From: Gammaproteobacteria bacterium
GTDB taxonomy: Bacteria; Pseudomonadota; Gammaproteobacteria; Pseudomonadales; Pseudomonadaceae
NCBI GenBank assembly: GCA_018816095.1
Contig: JAHIWP010000023.1
Coordinates: 1 to 53,555, forward strand
Reading direction: 5' to 3'
DNA: 53,555 nt
Positions within the stretch are counted from its first letter, which is position 1; every line of letters begins with the position of its first letter. The position numbers were made by a program, and so were the translations under genes. The notes under the pieces were generated by a model. The model searched no databases, was not told the origin of the DNA, and saw only the letters and a program-made list of their open reading frames with translations. Shown here piece after piece: positions 46,758 through 53,555 of the stretch.

Positions 46758-46800
46758 GTCCCCCGACAATCACCGGGTTCGCCCGGTGCTAAACGTCACC

Positions 46801-46834
46801 AATAGGGGAAGAGCCTTCAAGCTCTTCCCCTATT
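46801..46834 (+). terminator. Hairpin between rplT and pheS, terminator or attenuator
   Basis: A perfect 14-base inverted repeat (AATAGGGGAAGAGC / GCTCTTCCCCTATT) with a six-base loop, followed by TCGT instead of a T run. A second, smaller hairpin lies at 46771-46788 (CACCGGG/CCCGGTG). Together they can lower read-through into pheST. No phenylalanine-rich leader peptide precedes them, unlike the E. coli pheST attenuator. Confidence 0.7.
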
Positions 46835-46853
46835 TCGTATCTGGAGTCTGTAA

Positions 46854-47870
<1,017 letters not shown>

Positions 47871-47915
47871 CGCCTTCGCATTCCGTAATCGAATTGGTTC
47901 AGGAGAACAGACAGA

Positions 47916-50294
47916 ATGAAATTCAGTGAACAATGGCTGCGCAGCTGGGTAAACCCAGATGTCTCTCGCGACGATCTGGTTGCCCGCCTGTCCATGGCTG
48001 GCCTAGAAGTCGATAGCGTATCGCCGGCTGCGGGCGTATTCAGTGGCGTGGTGGTGGGCGAGGTGCTGAGCACCGAGCAGCATCCTGATGCCGATAAATT
48101 GCGTGTGTGTCAGGTGAGTAGTGGTGCGGAAACCTTTCAGGTGGTGTGCGGCGCGCCGAATGTGCGCCCCGGCCTGAAAATCCCGTTCGCCATGATGGGT
48201 GCCGAACTGCCTGGCGACTTCAAAATAAAGAAAGCCAAGCTGCGTGGTGTCGAATCAAACGGCATGCTGTGCTCGGCTTCCGAGCTGCAGATCAGTGAAG
48301 ACCATGATGGCCTTATGGAGTTGCCGGCAGACGCGCCAGTCGGTCAGGACATTCGTGTCTATTTGGATCTTGATGACGCCAGCATCGAAGTTGATCTAAC
48401 ACCGAATCGTGGTGATTGCCTGTCTTTGGCTGGCCTGGCGCGTGAAGTAGGTGCGCTGTATGCCGCGCCTGTCACTCGTCCAGTAATTGAGGCGGTTGCG
48501 TCGAGCCACGATGAAGTGCGTCCGGTCGAAGTGCTCGCGCCGCAAGCCTGCCCGCGTTACCTCGGTCGTGTGGTGCGCAATGTCGATCTGTCCAAACCGA
48601 CTCCGCTGTGGATGGTTGAGCGTTTGCGTCGTGCCGATGTGCGCAGTATTGATGCGGCTGTCGACATCACTAATTACGTGATGCTTGAACTGGGCCAGCC
48701 GTTGCATGCGTTCGATCTTGCCGAGATCAATGGTGGTATCCGTGTGCGTATGGCCGAGGAGGGCGAGAAGCTCGTTCTGCTTGATGGTCAGGAAGTCAGC
48801 CTACGCAGCGATACGCTGGTAATCGCCGATCACAGCCGTGCCTTGGCCATTGCTGGTGTGATGGGTGGCGAGCATAGCGGTGTGAATGACAAGACGTGCG
48901 ACCTGTTCCTTGAAAGTGCGTTCTTCGACACCATTGCCATCGCTGGCAAGGCTCGCTCCTATGGGCTGCACACCGATGCCTCGCACCGCTTTGAGCGTGG
49001 TGTGGACTGGCAGCTGGCGCGTGAAGCCATGGAGCGCGCGACTGCGTTGCTGCTGGATATTGTCGGTGGCGAAGCTGGGCCGATTATCGAAGTCGTCAAT
49101 CAGCAGCAGTTGCCGAGTGTTGCGCCGGTCACGTTGCGTGCTGAGCGCATCGAACAGATGCTCGGCCTGAAGATGGACGAGGCTGAAGTTGTCCGCTTGC
49201 TAGCTGCTTTGGACTTGGATATCCGGGCCGATGGCGAAGGGCGGTGGCAGGTTGGTGTACCAAGTCACCGCTTCGATATCAGCCTGGAAGTCGATCTGAT
49301 CGAAGAGCTTGCCCGCTTGTATGGCTACAACCGCTTGCCTGTACGTTATCCGCAAGCGCGTTTGGCTCCGCAAACTAAGGCCGAAGCCGCTATCGAGCTA
49401 CCGGCGTTGCGTCGTTTGTTGGTTGCCCGCGGTTATCAGGAGGCAATCACCTACAGTTTTATCGATCCAAAATTATTCGAGCTGTTCAACCCAGGCGTTG
49501 CGCCGCTAATGCTGGCTAACCCGATCTCCGCAGATATGGCGGCGATGCGTTCTTCCTTGTGGCCAGGTCTGATCAAGGCGCTTGAGCACAACTTGAATCG
49601 TCAGCAGTCGCGTGTGCGCCTGTTTGAAAGTGGTCTGCGCTTTGTCGGTCAGCTCGAAGGTTTGAAGCAAGAGCCGATGCTGGCGGGTGTGATTTGTGGT
49701 GGTCGCTTGCCAGAAGGCTGGGCGCATACTCGTGATGATGTCGACTTCTATGATGTGAAGGCTGATGTTGAGGCTTTGCTAGCCAGCGCTGGTGCGGGCA
49801 ATAGCTTTGCTTTTATGCCAGGCGAGCATGCGGCACTGCATCCGGGGCAAACAGCGCGCATTGAGCGTGGTGGGCGCCTTGTCGGGTTCGTTGGTGCCAT
49901 TCATCCTGAGTTGTCGAAAGCGCTAGGCTTGGATCAAGCAGTATTCATGTTTGAACTCGTGTTGGGCGAAATCACTCAGGGTGTTATGCCTAAGTTCCAG
50001 GCACTTTCTAAGTTTCCTGAAGTGCGGCGTGACCTGGCTTTGCTGGTCGATCGTGATGTGCCTGCGCAGGATTTGCTTGTTTGTATCAAGGGCGCTGCAG
50101 GTGAGTGGCTAACGGACCTCAAGCTATTTGACGTGTATCACGGTAAAGGTATTGATCCTGATAGAAAAAGCCTTGCGGTTGGCTTGACCTGGCAGCATCC
50201 ATCGCGCACTCTAAATGACGATGAGGTGAGCGCAGCAATGCAAAATATTCTCACCTCCCTGGAACAAAGGTTCAACGCCACGTTAAGGAAGTAG
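47916..50294 (+). CDS. pheT: Phenylalanine--tRNA ligase, beta subunit
   Basis: A 792-residue subunit of normal length. Domains in order: N-terminal segment, tRNA-binding OB fold (GEVLSTEQHPDADKLRVCQV), B3/B4 editing domain, B5 (VTLRAERIEQMLGLKM), catalytic-like core, and the C-terminal FDX-ACB domain (FPEVRRDLALLVD). With PheS it makes the alpha2beta2 enzyme. ihfA starts three bases after the stop. Confidence 0.97.
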   Translation: MKFSEQWLRSWVNPDVSRDDLVARLSMAGLEVDSVSPAAGVFSGVVVGEVLSTEQHPDADKLRVCQVSSGAETFQVVCGAPNVRPGLKIPFAMMGAELPGDFKIKKAKLRGVESNGMLCSASELQISEDHDGLMELPADAPVGQDIRVYLDLDDASIEVDLTPNRGDCLSLAGLAREVGALYAAPVTRPVIEAVASSHDEVRPVEVLAPQACPRYLGRVVRNVDLSKPTPLWMVERLRRADVRSIDAAVDITNYVMLELGQPLHAFDLAEINGGIRVRMAEEGEKLVLLDGQEVSLRSDTLVIADHSRALAIAGVMGGEHSGVNDKTCDLFLESAFFDTIAIAGKARSYGLHTDASHRFERGVDWQLAREAMERATALLLDIVGGEAGPIIEVVNQQQLPSVAPVTLRAERIEQMLGLKMDEAEVVRLLAALDLDIRADGEGRWQVGVPSHRFDISLEVDLIEELARLYGYNRLPVRYPQARLAPQTKAEAAIELPALRRLLVARGYQEAITYSFIDPKLFELFNPGVAPLMLANPISADMAAMRSSLWPGLIKALEHNLNRQQSRVRLFESGLRFVGQLEGLKQEPMLAGVICGGRLPEGWAHTRDDVDFYDVKADVEALLASAGAGNSFAFMPGEHAALHPGQTARIERGGRLVGFVGAIHPELSKALGLDQAVFMFELVLGEITQGVMPKFQALSKFPEVRRDLALLVDRDVPAQDLLVCIKGAAGEWLTDLKLFDVYHGKGIDPDRKSLAVGLTWQHPSRTLNDDEVSAAMQNILTSLEQRFNATLRK

Positions 50295-50297
50295 CGT

Positions 50298-50600
50298 ATG
50301 GGGGCTCTGACGAAAGCTGAGATGGCGGAACGTCTGTATGAAGAGCTGGGCCTGAATAAACGGGAAGCCAAGGAATTGGTGGAGCTGTTCTTTGAAGAAA
50401 TCCGCCAAGCGCTGGAGCTCAACGAACAGGTCAAGCTCTCGGGGTTCGGTAATTTTGATCTGCGCGATAAGCGTCAGCGCCCCGGTCGTAATCCAAAAAC
50501 AGGAGAGGAAATTCCGATCACGGCCCGCCGTGTGGTGACTTTCCGTCCAGGCCAGAAACTTAAAGCCAGGGTCGAGGCGTATGCTGGAACCAAGTCATAA
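50298..50600 (+). CDS. ihfA: Integration host factor, alpha subunit
   Basis: A 100-residue subunit of IHF, the sequence-specific DNA-bending protein used in recombination and sigma54 transcription. It has the helical N-terminus ([20 protein letters not shown]), [10 protein letters not shown], and the intercalating arm with [11 protein letters not shown]. It lies three bases after pheT, the order found across Gammaproteobacteria, and overlaps the next gene by 20 bases. Confidence 0.97.
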   Translation: MGALTKAEMAERLYEELGLNKREAKELVELFFEEIRQALELNEQVKLSGFGNFDLRDKRQRPGRNPKTGEEIPITARRVVTFRPGQKLKARVEAYAGTKS

Positions 50601-50937
50601 CGACGAATTACCTGTCATACCCGGCAAACGCTACTTCACTATCGGTGAAGTAAGTGAGCTGTGCGCCGTTAAGCCTCATGTGTTGCGTTACTGGGAGCAG
50701 GAGTTCCCGCAACTCAACCCCGTAAAGCGACGTGGTAATCGCCGCTATTATCAGCGTCAGGACGTGCTGATGATTCGGCAGATTCGTGCGCTCTTATACG
50801 ATCAGGGCTTTACTATCGGCGGGGCGCGTCAGCGCCTTTCTGGTGATGAAGCCAAAGATGACAACACTCAATACAAACAACTGATCAAGCAAATGATTAC
50901 CGAGCTTGAAGATGTTTTACAGGTGCTCAAAAAATAG
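50581..50937 (+). CDS. MerR family transcriptional regulator
   Basis: A 118-residue protein with the MerR winged helix ([20 protein letters not shown], then [10 protein letters not shown]) and a short C-terminal coiled coil ([20 protein letters not shown]). No cysteine cluster or effector domain is visible, so the signal is unknown. The start lies inside ihfA, with a 20-base overlap; this gene is conserved in this position in pseudomonads. Confidence 0.93.
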   Translation: MLEPSHNDELPVIPGKRYFTIGEVSELCAVKPHVLRYWEQEFPQLNPVKRRGNRRYYQRQDVLMIRQIRALLYDQGFTIGGARQRLSGDEAKDDNTQYKQLIKQMITELEDVLQVLKK

Positions 50938-50954
50938 TCGCGCTATTCAAAAAG

Positions 50955-50984
50955 TTTCCATATTTCAGGGGCTTAATGTATAGT
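50955..50984 (+). promoter_or_regulatory. Candidate promoter of tRNA-Pro
   Basis: TTTCCA (50955-50960) and TATAGT (50979-50984) with an 18-base spacer. Transcription would begin near 50991. Directly there, GTTTCGG/CCGAAAC can form a short hairpin (about 50993-51009) before the tRNA. Confidence 0.55.
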
Positions 50985-51024
50985 TCGCCAAGTTTCGGGG
51001 CTCCGAAACAGATTAACGCCTAGT

Positions 51025-51101
51025 CGGGGCGTAGCGCAGTCCGGTAGCGCACTAGCATGGGGTGCTAGGGGTCGAGTGTTCGAATCACTCCGTCCCGACC
51101 A
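51025..51101 (+). tRNA. tRNA-Pro (GGG)
   Basis: A 77-base gene with encoded CCA. The acceptor CGGGGCG pairs with CGTCCCG with one G-T wobble. The anticodon stem CTAGC/GCTAG encloses ATGGGGT, giving anticodon GGG. The T loop is TGTTCGAATCA. A phage-type integrase gene lies just behind it, so its 3' end is the likely attachment site. Confidence 0.97.
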
Positions 51102-51113
51102 TAATTCTCCAAT

Positions 51114-51148
51114 AAAAACAGCCACTTGAGCGATCAGTGGCTGTTTTT
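51114..51148 (+). terminator. Terminator of tRNA-Pro
   Basis: Stem AAAAACAGCCACT / AGTGGCTGTTTTT with a nine-base loop and a further T-rich tail. It lies between the tRNA and the integrase stop codon, and by its symmetry can also end the minus-strand integrase transcript. Confidence 0.92.
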
Positions 51149-51189
51149 GTTTTTGGGCTGCGCAAAACTGGCGCAAAATGCGCGCAAAA

Positions 51190-52299
51190 CTACCCGGTGA
51201 TTTCGCTGATATCCAGGTCGGGTACCGCTTCCGCCCAGATGATTTCGGCGTGGTCGCGCTGATAGTTCTTCGTCATCTCCTCGCTGGCATGCCCGGCGAT
51301 CTTCTGCCCATCCTTTCCGGCTTTCTTGTACAAGTGCAGAGACAGCGCCCGCACTTCATGGAAGCCCGGTTGCTCTTCATCCTTCCAGGTGGTGTAGCAT
51401 TCTGCCGCGTCCCTCGCATCCTTGAATGCCCTGGTCAAAAACCTTTCCTCGATCTTCGTCCAGTGCTCTTTCTGCTCGGCCTGCTTTTGCCGTTTGCGCT
51501 CCGGCCGGCGGTGGATCAGGTAGGGCGACAGGATATTGTCACGGCACCGATCAATGACCGCCTGCAACTCTGGCGTGATCTTGAACCGTATCCACGCCGC
51601 ATCCGTCGTTTTGGCAGTCTTCTGCTGGATCACATGCAGGTCGCCATCGCGTATGTCTTCGAACTTCATCGACAGAATGTCGGTGCGGCGCTGGGCGGTG
51701 ATCAGTGCCAGGTCGATGGCATTCTTAAGCCATTGGGGAGATGCATCCCGAATAGCTTTCAGCCCCTCTCTGGTATGGCGTTTGCGTGTTTTCTCCTCTA
51801 ACTGGGCAATGGTGCTGACCGCCGGGTTATCAGGAATTAGCCCCTCTGCCACTGCATGAGTGAACACATTCATCAGTAATGCGCGTACTTGATTACTTGA
51901 ACGCGGTGTTGATTTCCTCAAGAAGTCGGCGACAATCTTGATCGTGATTTCGTTGATCGGCTTTCCTCCCAGTGCCTTGATGATCTTCCTGAAATGCACG
52001 GCATAGAGCTCAAGCGTCCCTTTGGCAAGTTTACGTTTAGGTAGAATTTCACGCCTGTACTGCTCAATGTAAGCTTCCAAGGTCATGGTGTTTTCGTTCA
52101 TCACCAATGCCACAAGATCACGACCCTTCATGTACTCAAGGTTGAGCTGTTTTGCCGCATCAATCGCCTGGAGCCTGTCTGTGCCAAATGGATACCACTT
52201 ACCGTCAGTGGCTCTTCGATAGCGATACGTTTTCCGGCGCTTATCGAAGTACAGATTGCTTGGAAGACCTGAGTTTGATTTGTTTCGTGGCCTTGTCAT
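51190..52299 (-). CDS. Tyrosine recombinase (phage-type integrase)
   Basis: A 369-residue integrase. The N-terminal arm-binding domain ([20 protein letters not shown]) and a SAM-like core-binding domain (about 75-175) are followed by the catalytic domain. All expected residues are present: R in [12 protein letters not shown] and R in FHEVRALS, H in [11 protein letters not shown], and Y as nucleophile in KNYQRD. It reads away from the excisionase-like gene, which it touches without a gap, and ends about 90 bases from tRNA-Pro. It should catalyse insertion of an element at that tRNA. Confidence 0.95.
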   Translation of the reverse strand: MTRPRNKSNSGLPSNLYFDKRRKTYRYRRATDGKWYPFGTDRLQAIDAAKQLNLEYMKGRDLVALVMNENTMTLEAYIEQYRREILPKRKLAKGTLELYAVHFRKIIKALGGKPINEITIKIVADFLRKSTPRSSNQVRALLMNVFTHAVAEGLIPDNPAVSTIAQLEEKTRKRHTREGLKAIRDASPQWLKNAIDLALITAQRRTDILSMKFEDIRDGDLHVIQQKTAKTTDAAWIRFKITPELQAVIDRCRDNILSPYLIHRRPERKRQKQAEQKEHWTKIEERFLTRAFKDARDAAECYTTWKDEEQPGFHEVRALSLHLYKKAGKDGQKIAGHASEEMTKNYQRDHAEIIWAEAVPDLDISEITG

Positions 52300-52512
52300 T
52301 TATGCAGCACCTGTCAAAACCATGTTTACCAGCGGGTTTGGGCTGAGCCGCTTATAGCCGTTCCAGTCGACGTACCAAGTACGTCCGATTTGTTCTCCGG
52401 GAATCATCCTATTTCGCAGATGATTACGAATTGCCTGAGCACACATAGGGGTTCCGTTTACCCCCCACTTTCTGCGCTGAAATTCACTGATTTTGATCAG
52501 TTCTTTTTCCAT
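52300..52512 (-). CDS. Excisionase-like protein
   Basis: A 70-residue protein with winged-helix features (FQRRKWGVNGTPMCAQAIRN, then IPGEQIGRTWYVDWNGYKRL), as in the lambda-type excisionase family. Its stop codon directly abuts the integrase ATG, so the two are probably translated together. It would steer the integrase towards excision. Confidence 0.8.
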   Translation of the reverse strand: MEKELIKISEFQRRKWGVNGTPMCAQAIRNHLRNRMIPGEQIGRTWYVDWNGYKRLSPNPLVNMVLTGAA

Positions 52513-52526
52513 ACTGCTTCTCCTGA

Positions 52527-52709
52527 TCAGTCATGTCCGCCTAGCCGGTCATTGACCCATTTCTGAATTTCTTCGCTGTCCCAACCAACCGCCCTTGAAC
52601 CTATGGAGCGACTCTTCGGAAATGTTCCTTCGTGCATCCACAAATAGATGGTGCTTCTGCGTATCCCGCAGACGTGGATGACTTCTTTTAAGCGCATAAT
52701 CCGCCTCAT
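52527..52709 (-). CDS. AlpA family transcriptional regulator
   Basis: A 60-residue helix-turn-helix protein of the AlpA type (MRRIMRLKEVIHVCGIRRST, IYLWMHEGTFPKSRSIGSRA), with GWDSEEIQKWV at the end. AlpA-like proteins activate excisive recombination of small genomic islands and prophages. It starts at 52709 or at the ATG four codons later. It lies 14 bases before the excisionase-like gene, in one operon with it and the integrase. Confidence 0.88.
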   Translation of the reverse strand: MRRIMRLKEVIHVCGIRRSTIYLWMHEGTFPKSRSIGSRAVGWDSEEIQKWVNDRLGGHD

Positions 52710-52814
52710 CCCTTTTCCTTTAAAAATAATAAGAGGGATTAATTATAAAATCGTAGTTACGATAATTATGGGCAAAATGAAAATAACCGTTTAAGCGATT
52801 CATAACCCCCCCCA

Positions 52815-53417
52815 TTACTTACCACTGCTATCCGTGGGTGAGTCTTCAATGAACTCACTAATGTCTAGGTCGGGTGTGAAATCGGCATACCCAGCCACCT
52901 TGGGGTTCTTGAGGTATCTCCTGGTAATGTCTGATCTAGAATAGCCCGCGATTTTTTGAACGTCCTTACCGGCTAAGTAGTACATCTCCAATGAGGTAAA
53001 GCGGATTTCGTGCATGCCGGGCATCTCTTTAGCTGAGTAGGACGGGTAGCACTTGGCTGCATCCCGCGCTTTTCTAAATTCGCGGCTCAGGCACTCCCTA
53101 GTGATTTTGGTCGGGTGCTCTTTATTGTCATGGTCGCGTTTACGATCAGGCTGACGGTGAATCAGAAAAGGTGAGTCAACATCATCGCGGCATTGATCGA
53201 TGACTTTCTGAAACTCGGGGGTGATCTCCACCTTCAGCGAATGAGTATCTTTTTGTGCTTGTATGTACATGTGACCATCTTCGATGTCGTTGAAGCGTAG
53301 GTTCAGCAAGTCGCACGGGCGCTGCGAAATGAGCAGTCCTAAGTCGATGGCATTCTTCAGCCATTGCGGTGCGTGATCTCGAATCGCTTTGATGCCTGCT
53401 TTGGTGTGGCGTTTGCC
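52815..53417 (-). pseudogene. Second tyrosine integrase, truncated by an insertion element
   Basis: The 3' two thirds of a tyrosine recombinase related to its neighbour; both end in LDISE-type tails, and GKRHTKAGIKAIRDHAPQWL matches the same region of the intact enzyme. Similarity stops near 53417, just before the sequence turns into the likely left end of a transposable element. Arg in SQRPCDLL, H and R in MHEIRF, and the tyrosine (codon 52914-52916) are kept, but the second histidine position is Tyr (codon 52941-52943, GYSRSD). The frame continues to the window edge, but in unrelated sequence. Confidence 0.75.
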
Positions 53418-53423
53418 CGCCGC

Positions 53424-53555
53424 GTCAGGATAGTTGTCGTGTGAGTTGATTCGATGAGTCTTGGTCGGTGGGCGGAAGTGAGAGCCGTGTGGCGCGTTAT
53501 TCGATAGAGCATCGGGAGTGGGTGGTGCGGCAGATGATGCCGCCCTTGAACCGGA
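53424..53555 (+). mobile_element. Left end of an insertion sequence (partial)
   Basis: The stretch behind the broken integrase is not related to integrases and carries the first codons of a transposase on the plus strand. The exact left end was not determined; it should lie between about 53418 and 53450. The rest of the element and its other end are outside the window. Confidence 0.55.
53489..53555 (+). CDS. Transposase, N-terminal fragment (cut by the window edge)
   Basis: Twenty-two codons are visible from a GTG start: ARYSIEHREWVVRQMMPPLN and an arginine after the first residue. This matches the start of the first open reading frame of IS3-like transposases found in Pseudomonas, which begins with a helix-turn-helix of the form YxxEHRxWVVRQMMPPLNR. 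GGAAG about ten bases upstream may be its ribosome site. The family cannot be settled from so short a segment. Confidence 0.6.
   Translation, partial: MARYSIEHREWVVRQMMPPLNR

Noticed and set aside
46757-46800. A Phe-rich leader peptide for pheST attenuation
   Set aside because: No start codon followed by a run of phenylalanine codons is present.

Overview
The window is chromosomal DNA from a gammaproteobacterium, almost certainly Pseudomonas in the broad sense. The evidence is gene order and protein sequence: dnaX-ybaB-recR followed by anr, hemN and a cco maturation cluster; two complete cbb3 oxidase operons in tandem; an FNR-type regulator with the Anr cysteine pattern; thrS-infC-rpmI-rplT-pheS-pheT-ihfA-merR ending in a tRNA-Pro; and a pauB/puuB-type oxidoreductase. 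I cannot name the species from the sequence alone.

Layout. 1-672: 3' end of a 23S rRNA gene, the 5S rRNA gene and a terminator. 750-3844: an HU-type protein, a chemoreceptor, the 4.5S SRP RNA and two small unrecognised genes. 4306-8678: dnaX, ybaB, recR and an acyl-CoA dehydrogenase. 8756-12516: a cold-shock protein, a Kef-type antiporter, apt and anr. 12915-26598, all on the minus strand: hemN, a SafE/DsbD-like membrane protein, ccoS, ccoI, ccoH, ccoG and two ccoNOQP operons. Together these make and assemble the high-affinity terminal oxidase used at low oxygen. Near-consensus Anr boxes lie before hemN (14360-14373) and before the second ccoNOQP operon (26728-26741). The second box sits inside the coding sequence of the divergent neighbour. 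I saw none before the first operon, which has a plausible sigma70 promoter instead.

26703-33377: an alpha/beta hydrolase, nfuA, an RlmN-family radical SAM enzyme, a DUF1883 protein, assimilatory sulfite reductase with its DUF934 partner, and a CidA/LrgB pair. 33523-43142: a periplasmic binding protein, an RbbA-type ABC export system, the CbpA/CbpM co-chaperone pair, a lipoprotein that looks like a C39 peptidase with both catalytic residues lost, and a gamma-glutamylputrescine-type oxidoreductase. 43328-51101: tRNA-Val, the translation operon thrS to pheT, ihfA, a MerR-like regulator and tRNA-Pro(GGG).

51190-53555 is accessory DNA placed directly behind tRNA-Pro. It holds a tyrosine integrase, an excisionase-like protein, an AlpA-like regulator, the 3' remnant of a second related integrase, and, at the very edge, the start of a transposase whose element appears to have cut that second integrase. 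This is the only clearly mobile part of the window. The rest reads as core genome, with a few gaps that hold short degenerate reading frames.
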